Position numbers and translations under genes: made by a program
Notes under the pieces: model-generated
Database searches by the model: none
Told to the model about the DNA's origin: nothing
Seen by the model: the letters and a program-made list of their open reading frames with translations, nothing else
Shown here: piece by piece, positions 1-8,563 of the stretch
How positions within the stretch are numbered: the stretch's first letter is position 1
Layout: every line of letters starts with the position of its first letter
From: Lentilitoribacter sp039986595
GTDB taxonomy: Bacteria; Pseudomonadota; Alphaproteobacteria; Rhizobiales; Rhizobiaceae
Reading direction: 5' to 3'
Length of the DNA: 64,000 bases
Assembly: GCA_039986595.1 (NCBI GenBank)
Contig: JBDWQJ010000010.1
Span: 62,001-126,000, forward strand

Positions 1-1
1 T

Positions 2-553
2 TTAGAAGCGCAAATTATAATTGATGCTTTGCAAGATGTTTTGATGGCAAATGGCCTGTTAACTGCACCAGAAGTGACAAAACAGATAGAAGTGATGGAA
101 GCTAAAGGTGTTCATCTTGGCGCAAAAATTGTAGCAAAAGCATGGAAAGACCCAGATTATAAAGCTCGACTTTTAGAAAACGGTAAAAGCTGTATACAAG
201 AGATTGGTATCCCCGTCGGTGAAGCGCAGATTATTGTGGTAGAGAACACTTCTCAAGTGCATAATCTGATTACATGCACATTGTGCTCTTGTTATCCACG
301 CTCGATATTGGGGCAGCCGCCATCATGGTATATTTCAAAAGCCTATCGTGCGCGCTCAGTCCGCGAGCCGCGGCGTGTGTTGGCAGAATTTGGACTTGAA
401 CTCTCTTTAGATATCCAGCTGATTGTCCATGATAGTAATGCAGATATGAGATATCTGGTTTTACCTCAAGCACCTGAAAATATTGATGATATTGACATGA
501 AAACTGCAGAGACTCTGGTCACGCGTGATCACCTTATCGGAGTGCGCCGTTAG
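2..553 (+). CDS. Nitrile hydratase alpha / thiocyanate hydrolase gamma subunit, 5'-truncated
   Basis: The reading frame is already open at base 2, so the true start lies before the window and only a short N-terminal piece is missing (the family is about 200 residues). The metal-binding claw CTLCSC is encoded near bases 275-292; its middle cysteines are oxidised in known family members. Threonine at the second position is typical of the cobalt type rather than the iron type (CSLCSC). The segments GQPPSWY and RRVLAEFG and the ending LVTRDHLIGV are also family hallmarks. The enzyme hydrates nitriles to amides, or hydrolyses thiocyanate when it is the gamma subunit of SCNase; both share this fold and the sequence here does not separate them. 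The beta subunit is not downstream, so it would have to lie upstream, outside the window. Confidence 0.9.
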   Translation, partial: LEAQIIIDALQDVLMANGLLTAPEVTKQIEVMEAKGVHLGAKIVAKAWKDPDYKARLLENGKSCIQEIGIPVGEAQIIVVENTSQVHNLITCTLCSCYPRSILGQPPSWYISKAYRARSVREPRRVLAEFGLELSLDIQLIVHDSNADMRYLVLPQAPENIDDIDMKTAETLVTRDHLIGVRR

Positions 554-797
554 GTTTTTGATACAATTGTATTATATATCTAATCTCAGCTAAATATTAT
601 TTACCTAGTTCCTTACTGCACCTCGGTTTCTGGTTTGGGCTACGTTCCTGTGAACATACCAAACCGTTTGATGGCTGCTTTTCCCACTAGTGGGGAAGTT
701 TAAAATCGACTCCATCTATTCAGCGATTGGCCCGTTGCGGACATGATTGACTTCTGCTCCATTAAAGATGCCGTAGCGAGGACATGCCCGCCCATAC
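554..797. other. Convergent intergenic gap, no gene seen
   Basis: This is the space between two convergent genes. It contains a perfect 12-base palindrome CCCACTAGTGGG (683-694) flanked by TT and AA, and a 7-base inverted repeat (632-638 with 659-665). Neither is followed by a T-run, so I do not call a rho-independent terminator. Confidence 0.4.
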
Positions 798-3700
798 CTA
801 TTTTAATGCATCGTATTGCTGCTGCATGAATACAAGATTTTGCTCTAAGCTCTTGATCGCTGACAGCCGACCTTTGGGGTGCAAAAACCAGTCCTCAATT
901 GCAGCTGGTGATATTGATAAACCCAACCCATTATAGAAAATATGTTCTCTCTGATAGAATTTTATTAGCTGGTGCACGTCTTCAAACTGTCTTGCGAAAA
1001 CTTCTATGGGTTCCATTTCAGCGTAGTTTGGCAATTCAATATTCTTTTTAATCTCCACATAGTCTAATAGTGACTTGGGCGTAAAACTCATCGGATCTTG
1101 ATCGCTGTCAACGGGATAGCCATTTATAATCATTGTTCTACCCAATGATGAAGATAGCGACTCGGTCCCACATTCTTTCACGCCATATATTTTAACAAGC
1201 CTATCCGAATCTGTGTATTCTTGAACAATTTCTCGTTTGAAATATTCCGATGCATCAAAAGCTATTGATATACCAGCACCTTTAGATATTTCATTTGAAT
1301 GAGTTGGCGCTAATAAAACAGAAACTGGTGAGTTGAACGCGGTGCTTACTTCGTTATAACGTTCTTTAATATTTCGGATATCGCAAGCATAAGTCATAGT
1401 TGTAGATATCTGGCCGTTATAGATACCAGCGGCAGAACGATCCCATAGCTCAACCGGATCGAATTCAACGTCAGGATAGGTTTGGGGACTTGCATTCGTT
1501 GCTGAAAAAAATTTTCCAGGCTTGAAACCCATACGTTTTATACCATCATCTGTTAATGCCTCATCAAATATCTCTGCAACTAATCTCTCATAAGCAAATG
1601 TTTTAATCCACTCGGCTTCAATACGATCATCATTGACTTGCACGCCCAAAACACCCCAAGGGACAAACACCCAGTAAGAGCAATCTATTTTCTCAGTTTC
1701 AACGATGCCGGCGACTATCGTTGCGTCTTCATTTGCCAACACTGTTTCTTGCGGCGCTGCGCATTTGAATGACGTCCTCTTATCGCCCAATCTCAAAACA
1801 TGATTGGTGTCGTTGCCCGGTTCATAGCCACCCCAGTAATCTTTCAAAAGTGATACGAGTTTTGGCTGGGTTGCTGGATTGCTATCGAGCAGCTGCCAAG
1901 GCCGTTCGCTGCCCCTATAGCCCACATCGAGTATGACATCATCAAGACCGTCACGTTCAACACGAACTTTGGTCTTCCATTTTCTGCGCTCACTTGTTAC
2001 GGGCTCAAGCGTGAGAAAACTCAATCCTTCAGCTTTAATTACTGGGTCAGCGCTGACTGAGTGTGAAAATTCAAACACCATGTCAAATGTATCGCCTTCA
2101 GACAGTTCAGTTAGTTTGCTTTCTTTTTCCATTTCCAAAGCACGCGGACCGTTTTCAAGCCGAAGCTTAAGGGCTTCGACCATCTCGCTATGAGTTTTCG
2201 TGACAGCATCCAATCGCAGCCACACGCGTTTTGCCTTTAAAAATGATGCATGCAGCGCTTCAGCCGCAATATGTGAGGTTATATATTGTTTCGCGCGCGC
2301 ATTGTTGAGCGTCTGTGCGCGTGCTGAGACCACAGCTTTAAGTCCAGTGGCTGCAAGGCCAACGCCAGCTCCCTTCGCAAATTTGGTCAGCTCTGCGGCC
2401 TTTGTGGATTCAGTCAGAACACCCATATAACGCGCAGCACTTTTGCTGAGTTGATCAACAGACGTTGTCACAACCAATTCAGTTACATCACCGGCTATCA
2501 ACTGTGCTGCATCTGAGTTTAGACCTGTACCTTTATTGACATTAAATTTTCTATCATCAGTGCCAATACCAAAATCGAAGTCATAAATATTATTGGCTTT
2601 TGCAAGCGCGTTAACCGCTTCACCATTGATGAGTTTACCAATTCTGGCTGCGACAGTTTCATAAATAAATTGATCGCCTTGATCGGAGATATTACCCAAA
2701 ACCTTTCGCACTTTTTTGTAAGTTTTAACAAATTTCTTGGTTTCAGTTACAAGCTGAACAGCCGAACTGATCCCAGCAGTCGCGATAGCGCCAACAATTG
2801 TGCCGGTTATCTCGAGTGAGGTATTGATTGCTATTGTGCGATATTGCTCATCGGCAATCAGATTAAGTGCTTCGGTTGCTGAATCTGATTCAAATTTTAT
2901 ACTTTGCGCATGTTCGCGAACCACCCTACGCCATATGTTTGTGGAGTTTTCCAATACACGAAGCTTAGCTTCCTCCTCGGCGATGATTGACGCAATCGCA
3001 TCTTTTTCGGCTTGGGTGGTGGCACTTGCCTCACCCTTTGGCTTCCATTCAGCCTTATAGAACATGTTCCTGTTCTGACTTGCTGTGACAGACAACAAAA
3101 TTTCAGGGGTGGTCGCGTATAACTCTCTTAGGAAAGTGATCGCTGTTCGATGCTCTTCTTCGCGCAGTTCTTCAAGCTTCTGCTCAGCCTCAAGCTTTGT
3201 AATCTTGAGATGTCGTAATCTATCTTCAGGACGCATGAGGTCAGACTGATCAGGTATTTTAGCAGCCAGATTCAAAAGCTCGTTTTCGCGAGCCGTTTCT
3301 CGGTCCTTAAGCGCGCGCAACACATTGTCTCGCTCTTGACGGTTTTTAGTTCGCAGCTTTTCGTTTTCTTCTAATTTAGGTTCGATCTCGGCCCTTAGTT
3401 TGGAAATACTCTCAAGGGATAAGTTATTTTTATTATCATGCGCGCGCTGGTAAACGCCAGTGAGGCGATCATATTCCTTGTCCAATCTTTCCCGCTCAAC
3501 ACGCGCTTCTTCAACGGCACGTTCGCGCAAAATGTTATCGCGTTCGATTTCTGCCTCCATGCCTATTTCGCGAGAATTATATTCTGCAATCGCATCAGAA
3601 ATGCGTTTTTGGATTTGGAAAATTTCGTCCTCAATTGATCCTATCGTGTCACTGGCATTTTGCGGAATATCAGCCAAGTCACGTTTGGCATTTCGCACAT

Positions 3701-3833
3701 CCAGAAACGCTCTTTCAGCTTTTGCCAACTTTGCGGGTGGTTCAAGACCTTCAATTTCCCAAGTTTCAGCGTTCGAATGGATGGGTAACAAAGCGCATGC
3801 GGCCACACTAATTTGAAGAAGAAAACGTCGCAT
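798..3833 (-). CDS. Large exported coiled-coil protein, function unknown
   Basis: The protein has 1011 residues and I do not recognise a named family. A signal peptide is clear (MRRFL, hydrophobic core, cleavage near HSNA-ET at residue 22). Residues about 60-240 are strongly charged with many E/R/K heptads and look like a long coiled coil. A hydrophobic, glycine/alanine-rich stretch at about 337-360 could be a membrane or aggregation segment; a second one lies further on (GVGLAATGL). The C-terminal half is mixed alpha/beta with a few cysteines. It is the last gene of a minus-strand run of four exported proteins, 26 bases after the preceding gene, so it probably acts in the periplasm or at the envelope with the von Willebrand A protein. 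Alternative reading: a toxin-like or pore-related protein; nothing visible proves it. Confidence 0.8.
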   Translation of the reverse strand: MRRFLLQISVAACALLPIHSNAETWEIEGLEPPAKLAKAERAFLDVRNAKRDLADIPQNASDTIGSIEDEIFQIQKRISDAIAEYNSREIGMEAEIERDNILRERAVEEARVERERLDKEYDRLTGVYQRAHDNKNNLSLESISKLRAEIEPKLEENEKLRTKNRQERDNVLRALKDRETARENELLNLAAKIPDQSDLMRPEDRLRHLKITKLEAEQKLEELREEEHRTAITFLRELYATTPEILLSVTASQNRNMFYKAEWKPKGEASATTQAEKDAIASIIAEEEAKLRVLENSTNIWRRVVREHAQSIKFESDSATEALNLIADEQYRTIAINTSLEITGTIVGAIATAGISSAVQLVTETKKFVKTYKKVRKVLGNISDQGDQFIYETVAARIGKLINGEAVNALAKANNIYDFDFGIGTDDRKFNVNKGTGLNSDAAQLIAGDVTELVVTTSVDQLSKSAARYMGVLTESTKAAELTKFAKGAGVGLAATGLKAVVSARAQTLNNARAKQYITSHIAAEALHASFLKAKRVWLRLDAVTKTHSEMVEALKLRLENGPRALEMEKESKLTELSEGDTFDMVFEFSHSVSADPVIKAEGLSFLTLEPVTSERRKWKTKVRVERDGLDDVILDVGYRGSERPWQLLDSNPATQPKLVSLLKDYWGGYEPGNDTNHVLRLGDKRTSFKCAAPQETVLANEDATIVAGIVETEKIDCSYWVFVPWGVLGVQVNDDRIEAEWIKTFAYERLVAEIFDEALTDDGIKRMGFKPGKFFSATNASPQTYPDVEFDPVELWDRSAAGIYNGQISTTMTYACDIRNIKERYNEVSTAFNSPVSVLLAPTHSNEISKGAGISIAFDASEYFKREIVQEYTDSDRLVKIYGVKECGTESLSSSLGRTMIINGYPVDSDQDPMSFTPKSLLDYVEIKKNIELPNYAEMEPIEVFARQFEDVHQLIKFYQREHIFYNGLGLSISPAAIEDWFLHPKGRLSAIKSLEQNLVFMQQQYDALK

Positions 3834-3859
3834 TTTTAAAACACTCCAAACGTATTGAA

Positions 3860-4357
3860 CTAGTTGTTTTCATGTTTGATCAATTGACCATCGAAATATT
3901 CAAGTCGAGCCAAAAGCATTTCCTTGTCTGCGCCTACAAGCTCAAATATTGGCCCACGATCATCCTTTGGCGAGATCACAACAAGGTTTTCAAAGTCTTG
4001 GCTATGAGGTCCGATTATGTCCACACCTTGTGCCGATGTTGTGACCAACATCAGTTGTTCGCCTTGGCTGGCACCGCCTTGCCATGCGCGAAAAACAAAT
4101 ATTGTTTCCACATCGTCATCATCACCGACTGATAGAGTATCCTGCAAAATTAATGCCTGCATTTGCGAAAAGCGGTTTAGGCGGATCGTGCCAATTTCGA
4201 CATATAGTCCAGTCTCTTTTATCTCACCATCAGCCGTTTTCGTTGAAATGCGATCTGACCAAATTAAATCCGGCAGGCCTTGCGCATCTGCTAACTGAGG
4301 AATTTGCAAAGCCAGAACAATCGCTGAGTAGCAAAAATATTTCGAATGTTTGATCAT
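3860..4357 (-). CDS. Small exported protein, function unknown
   Basis: A 165-residue protein with a signal peptide (hydrophobic core YSAIVLALQIP, cleavage probably after ADA at about residue 25). The rest is hydrophilic and beta-rich with no cysteine in the predicted mature part and no motif I recognise. Its start overlaps the stop of the von Willebrand A gene by four bases (ATGA), so the two are almost certainly translationally coupled and cotranscribed. The context points to a periplasmic partner of the neighbouring VWA and coiled-coil proteins. No function is assigned. Confidence 0.75.
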   Translation of the reverse strand: MIKHSKYFCYSAIVLALQIPQLADAQGLPDLIWSDRISTKTADGEIKETGLYVEIGTIRLNRFSQMQALILQDTLSVGDDDDVETIFVFRAWQGGASQGEQLMLVTTSAQGVDIIGPHSQDFENLVVISPKDDRGPIFELVGADKEMLLARLEYFDGQLIKHENN

Positions 4358-6078
4358 GGGATTGTCACATTAATTGTCTGCGTTTGCCCCACTATAATTT
4401 CAAACGGTTCTGAATTACGCCTTTCAGCATCTAAGCTTACAACAAATCGGTATCTGCCCGATGGGGCTACACCACTATATTTCCGATTGTTGTTAGACCC
4501 CATTTTTTTGACATTGTTGCCATTCTCATCAACAGAGTACAGTGTAGCATGAAACCACTTGTCATTATCGTTGGGGGTTTTGATTTCGTAATTGAATCTT
4601 CCGGCATTTAGAACAAATTCACGATTGAGAACTTCACCTGATTTTATGGTGACCGGGAACTCACCTGAAACCTCACCCATTGGTGCGAAATATCTAGTAC
4701 TTAGAATATAGTCTCCAGGCTTGGCCGCTTGTTGTTCATTAAAAGCCAACGAACTGGATAAGACGACTTTGTTGGTTTTTGCATCGACCAAACTATAAGC
4801 TGAACCGGCTGCTCGAACTGGTTTTTCACCCGAAGATAAAACAAACTGGGGCTGAATGTAACCAACACGCATATCAAATGTGTGGCTTGTTTTTTGCCCT
4901 GCAACGATGTCAATCTCAGTCTCTGCCTCGGCATTTTGATGTTTGGCGGTGACTTTATATTTGCCAGCAGGAAGCCATGTGCTGTCATTGCTAAAAGCAT
5001 TTACATCAAAACTCTCACCAACTTTTCCATCAATAATTGGGAAAAATTCAAATAGTATTGGGCTTGCAGAAATATTCTTATCATCAGTAGCAAAAGCGTT
5101 GAGCACTGCATTGCCACCGTTTAGATTTATGGCTCCTACTTGCTGTCCATCATCACCGATTTCGATCTCGCCCCGAGCTGTGAGTTTGGATGAAAGATAT
5201 CGAACGGCAATAGTATATTTTCCGGGTGCAAAATTTGCGTCATTTGGGTAGACAACACCTAGTCCCTCGTAGTGTGGCTTACCGTTTTTGAATACATTCC
5301 ATACCGCATCAAGTGGCTTTTCGCGCTTACAAGCGTCGCAAAGTTTTGTATATAAAAATGTACCGGGTTTTGGCTTAGCAGTTTCAGTCGCAGGTGCTTT
5401 TGGCTCATCGCTGCCGCCAACCACTGCTACTGTCTGAGCGAGCGCATCTTTCAGTTCATTTGCATTGTTAGCGCGGAAGAATTTCCCACCTGTCGCATCT
5501 GCGATACACTGTAGGCTCTCAGATTCTTCCTTTGTGACGTCAAAACCAATGACATGAACATCAAATCCTGGGTTAACAAGCCCCAAGGAACGCGCCTTTG
5601 CACATGGGTCGGCATTACACGTTTCCAATCCGTCACTGACCAACACGACAGATGATTTACCAGCAAAATAACCAACGCCTACTGACGCGATAGATAATGC
5701 ATCTGAAATAGGTGTTTTGCCGCGGGGCGTGATATTTTGAACATGATCAATCAACCGATCTCGATCAACCGGACCCGGTAGTGCCATAACCTCAATATCG
5801 CTGCAATTATCCTTTTCGCGATGACCATATGCCATCAATCCCATATTAATGTCAGGGTCGAGATCTTTGATAAGATTTGTCATGACTTCCTTAGCAATAG
5901 ATATCTTTGCTGTACCGTCGATTTGCCCCCACATGGAGTTGGAGCCATCAAGAACAAACATGACCTTGTTTTTCTCAGCTCCATCACTGGCTTGCTGTGT
6001 TAACGCCATTCCATGCGACAAAATGAGTGCTAATCCAGAGATAATAGCTGTTTTAAAAGACTTATTCATTTGCATCAT
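4354..6078 (-). CDS. Exported von Willebrand factor A protein with four C-terminal beta repeats
   Basis: I place the start at the ATG at 6078, directly after the stop of the upstream gene; a longer frame would overlap that gene. The 574-residue product has a signal peptide (residues about 8-28) and a VWA domain at about 38-220. The metal-ion-dependent adhesion site is intact: DGSNS at 44-48, T122 in TPRGKTP, and D149 in LVSDG. A CxxC pair follows (KLCDACK). The C-terminal half contains four similar segments, each with a P(A/S)G(K/R)Y- or GDY-like turn followed by about 25 residues of strands, resembling PEGA or carboxypeptidase-regulatory-like beta sandwiches. VWA domains bind protein partners through a divalent cation; the partner here is unknown but the cotranscribed exported proteins are obvious candidates. 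Confidence 0.85.
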   Translation of the reverse strand: MMQMNKSFKTAIISGLALILSHGMALTQQASDGAEKNKVMFVLDGSNSMWGQIDGTAKISIAKEVMTNLIKDLDPDINMGLMAYGHREKDNCSDIEVMALPGPVDRDRLIDHVQNITPRGKTPISDALSIASVGVGYFAGKSSVVLVSDGLETCNADPCAKARSLGLVNPGFDVHVIGFDVTKEESESLQCIADATGGKFFRANNANELKDALAQTVAVVGGSDEPKAPATETAKPKPGTFLYTKLCDACKREKPLDAVWNVFKNGKPHYEGLGVVYPNDANFAPGKYTIAVRYLSSKLTARGEIEIGDDGQQVGAINLNGGNAVLNAFATDDKNISASPILFEFFPIIDGKVGESFDVNAFSNDSTWLPAGKYKVTAKHQNAEAETEIDIVAGQKTSHTFDMRVGYIQPQFVLSSGEKPVRAAGSAYSLVDAKTNKVVLSSSLAFNEQQAAKPGDYILSTRYFAPMGEVSGEFPVTIKSGEVLNREFVLNAGRFNYEIKTPNDNDKWFHATLYSVDENGNNVKKMGSNNNRKYSGVAPSGRYRFVVSLDAERRNSEPFEIIVGQTQTINVTIP

Positions 6079-6079
6079 T

Positions 6080-6466
6080 CTACCCCGCAAATACTTCAAC
6101 CCATTTACCAAAAACCCAGCCTTTTTTGCCATCTGTTTCGACAGGACGATCGTTCTCAACCGGGCTACAGTTTAACTCATCTAAATCGTAAACAATGCCA
6201 TACCACCCGTCCTTTTCTTCAAAGAGCCAAACCTTATCGTTGTTTTTCAATTCGTCAAATGACTCATATTTTATCCCTGGCCCAGTGCGTACAGACAAAA
6301 ATCCATCGCCATCAGATTTTAGTCCAACAATCTGACCATACGCACAGGTGTCCAAACCATCGTCTGCCCGTTCCATCACATCAACATCAAGTGGTTGTGC
6401 ATGGCTGGCTGCAAAACTTCCGATAAGAAGTGCCGATAGCAAAGAAGTTTTTGTTAGCATTTTCAT
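6080..6466 (-). CDS. Exported bacterial SH3-like domain protein
   Basis: A 128-residue protein with a signal peptide (MKMLTKTSLL, cleavage after SHA near residue 23). The mature part contains the SH3b hallmark FLSVRTGPGIKYESFDEL followed by a strand pair ending GWYGIVY and a final GWVFGKWV, the usual layout of bacterial SH3 domains that bind peptidoglycan or peptides. Two cysteines (in DTCAYG and LNCSP) could form a disulfide in the periplasm. It is the first gene of the minus-strand envelope operon; the next gene starts two bases after its stop codon. It is divergent from the HTH-YARHG gene across 186 bases. Confidence 0.85.
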   Translation of the reverse strand: MKMLTKTSLLSALLIGSFAASHAQPLDVDVMERADDGLDTCAYGQIVGLKSDGDGFLSVRTGPGIKYESFDELKNNDKVWLFEEKDGWYGIVYDLDELNCSPVENDRPVETDGKKGWVFGKWVEVFAG

Positions 6467-6652
6467 TTACATTCACCGATTTTAATATTGCTAATTACAT
6501 CGAACTAAATTGATCTGATGACGAAAGGCTAACAAGAAAAAACATATTGTGAAATAGTTCTCAGTACTATAATTTGGAAAGTCGCTCTAGCTTTCGGAAA
6601 TTTCCAATTATTTGTTATTAAAATTAATATATTAGTTGAAGTATATTTTGTC
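6467..6652. promoter_or_regulatory. Divergent promoter region of the envelope locus
   Basis: This AT-rich 186-base gap must hold the promoters of both the SH3-led operon (minus) and the HTH-YARHG gene (plus). It contains the palindrome GGAAATTTCC (6597-6606) and an overlapping spaced repeat TTGGAAA (6574-6580) / TTTCCAA (6601-6607). These are plausible operator sites for the HTH protein encoded next door; that link is inference. Confidence 0.4.
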
Positions 6653-7459
6653 ATGGCATCAAATAAAAACCACAAAACTTTTGGAGAATATTTCACAGCT
6701 CTTATGCGAGAGCGCGGCTTTAAGTCTGATGAACAATTGGCTCGTAGAGCGATGCAGGTTCAAGAACAGTTAGCACCTCGTGTAAACGTGCAGCGCCGTA
6801 CGATAAATAACTGGCGAAATGACAAGAGCACGCCGCGCAGTTTAGATGATCAGCAATTTCGACTTGTTGCGCTTGCTCTCAAGTTATCGGACGACGAGTT
6901 GGGGCAGATTGCGCAATTTATCAATATTGAAATCACATCAAGAGATGATGTGAAAGAAGTTGAGCTGGTGGGACATGAAGCTAACCGAAAGTTAAATCAG
7001 AAATACTGGTTTGCCGGTGGTGCAACAGCGATGCTAATTATCGCTGCAATAGTTTATTTCTTCGCAAGTAATAATCAAAATGTAACATACCTTGATCAAA
7101 TTCCACCTACACAATTACGAGTTTCTGTAAGTGGTTTTGTAATCCCAAATTCGGACACTCAGGTAGTTAGCGAACGACAGCTAGAACAGTTATCAGGCTG
7201 GGAACTTTATGTCGCCAGAAATGAAATTTTTGCGCGCAAAGGTCGACCATTTGTAAAAGTGAGTTCAATGTGTTTGCAAAGACATTTTGATCGTTGGACA
7301 AAATCAGATCAGAAAGCAGATGGGTGGTATTCAAAAAGGTCTGGCGATGTCCGCCTTACTGACCTTGAATATCGTAATGCAGAAATCATTCGCAATTATG
7401 AGTGCAAAGCTCGCGGCGGCCAATATAATTGTAGTGGTCAGCTAAACCAGTGCTATTAA
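6653..7459 (+). CDS. Membrane-anchored HTH protein with periplasmic YARHG domain
   Basis: A 268-residue protein with three visible parts. Residues about 10-90 look like an XRE-type helix-turn-helix domain (RRTINNWRNDKSTPR as recognition region). Residues 119-138 form a single membrane span (FAGGATAMLIIAAIVYFFAS). Residues about 175-250 carry the YARHG signature, here LYVARNEIFARKGRPF, then LTDLEYRNAEIIRNYE. Four cysteines (207, 251, 260, 267) lie in the outer part, three of them in the last 18 residues. The topology (DNA-binding domain inside, sensor-like domain outside) resembles ToxR/CadC-type one-component regulators, although the DNA-binding fold differs. It reads divergently from the exported-protein operon, which it may control. 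Start chosen at the ATG; the Shine-Dalgarno is weak. Confidence 0.8.
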   Translation: MASNKNHKTFGEYFTALMRERGFKSDEQLARRAMQVQEQLAPRVNVQRRTINNWRNDKSTPRSLDDQQFRLVALALKLSDDELGQIAQFINIEITSRDDVKEVELVGHEANRKLNQKYWFAGGATAMLIIAAIVYFFASNNQNVTYLDQIPPTQLRVSVSGFVIPNSDTQVVSERQLEQLSGWELYVARNEIFARKGRPFVKVSSMCLQRHFDRWTKSDQKADGWYSKRSGDVRLTDLEYRNAEIIRNYECKARGGQYNCSGQLNQCY

Positions 7460-7575
7460 TGTCTCCGTTTGGCACATCTTAGAATATTCGATCAGCCAGC
7501 TCAATGTCTGGTCAGAACCTAATAGCGGACAGTCACATCTCTTTATCAGATGTTAGGGATTGGCCGAGCGCAGGT

Positions 7576-8361
7576 TTAAATATCACCACGTTCGATCATT
7601 TTATCGATATGTTTGGACGTTAGTCTGATGGCGCGCTCAATGTTTTCGCGTTCAGCCTCATAACGTGTTGATGGCACGGGCACAGATATAGCATGGACAT
7701 CACCAGCCCAATCTTTAAATGAAAACCCAATCGCTGAAATCCCATTTGTGTGGTCATCCGCATCATAGGCAAGCCCGTCTTGTTGGATTTGTGTAAGACT
7801 ATTCATAAACTCATCTAAATCTGCTTTCACGTTCCAGCGCTCCCATTCATCGAGAATAAGCTCTTCGGCCTTGTCTTTATCCAATGCGGATAAACATGCA
7901 CGCCCATTGGCTGTTGTGGTGAGTGGGAAAACCTCTCCAACTGACGATATGGTACGCAGCCTGTGAGTCCCTGGAACTTGATCTAGAAAAATCATAGCGC
8001 CGCCGCGTAATACTGATAGATCAGCTGTTTCGCCTGTTTCATGGGTGAGTTCTGTCAGCAATAGTCTGCATTGTTCAACGATATTGTATTTTGTTGCATC
8101 ACCTAATGCAGTAAGTCCCGGACCGAGCTTTAAGCCGCCGCCATTTGAATCAGAAATAATGAATTGCTCTGCCTGCAACGCACTAACAATGCGTTGCACT
8201 GTAGATCGTGGCAGATCGATACGGTTGGCAATCTGCCCCAAACTCATCCCAGATTGGTTGTTTTTAAGCGTGCGTAGGATGTCTGCCGCGCGGGATATGA
8301 CTTGTACACCACTTCGTGCATTCTCACCTCGGCCTTGATCTGCTTCTTTTCGCTTTAACAT
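7576..8361 (-). CDS. IclR-family transcriptional regulator
   Basis: A 261-residue protein with the IclR layout. A winged helix at about residues 20-80 (SLGQIANRIDLPRSTVQRIV is the helix-turn-helix) is followed by an effector-binding domain of GAF type (ETADLSVLRGGAMIFLDQV, then TTTANGRACLSAL). IclR proteins bind small aromatic, aliphatic or amino-acid-derived ligands and usually control the catabolic operon beside them. It is divergent from the cyclase-cupin-SDR-dehydrogenase-Liv operon, which it most likely regulates. A purine-rich GAGAGAG precedes the ATG. The ligand cannot be told from the sequence. Confidence 0.93.
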   Translation of the reverse strand: MLKRKEADQGRGENARSGVQVISRAADILRTLKNNQSGMSLGQIANRIDLPRSTVQRIVSALQAEQFIISDSNGGGLKLGPGLTALGDATKYNIVEQCRLLLTELTHETGETADLSVLRGGAMIFLDQVPGTHRLRTISSVGEVFPLTTTANGRACLSALDKDKAEELILDEWERWNVKADLDEFMNSLTQIQQDGLAYDADDHTNGISAIGFSFKDWAGDVHAISVPVPSTRYEAERENIERAIRLTSKHIDKMIERGDI

Positions 8362-8563
8362 ACTCTCTCACTCGTTGATTCATCCACAATATGGGCTCTG
8401 TTACACCATTAACCCGTAATGCGATACAGAAAACCCACGATAGCGTAAAAATTACTTGACCGCAATACGGTACGCATGCATCAATATGTGAGACAGGTGT
8501 AGCAAATTACGCCTTACGACATTAAATTTCGTCGCGGATGAGCGGCATGTGGAGGAGAATATA
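8362..8563. promoter_or_regulatory. Divergent promoter region, IclR gene / catabolic operon
   Basis: This 202-base gap separates the IclR gene from the catabolic operon. A TTGACC hexamer at 8456-8461 is a possible -35 element for the plus-strand operon. It overlaps a short inverted repeat ACCG-CAATA-CGGT (8459-8471), a candidate operator. No clear -10 hexamer at ideal spacing was found, so the assignment is tentative. Confidence 0.35.

Noticed and set aside
601..700. Possible terminator or small RNA in the convergent gap after the NHase gene
   Set aside because: Stems are short and no T-run follows on either strand; only the palindrome is recorded.
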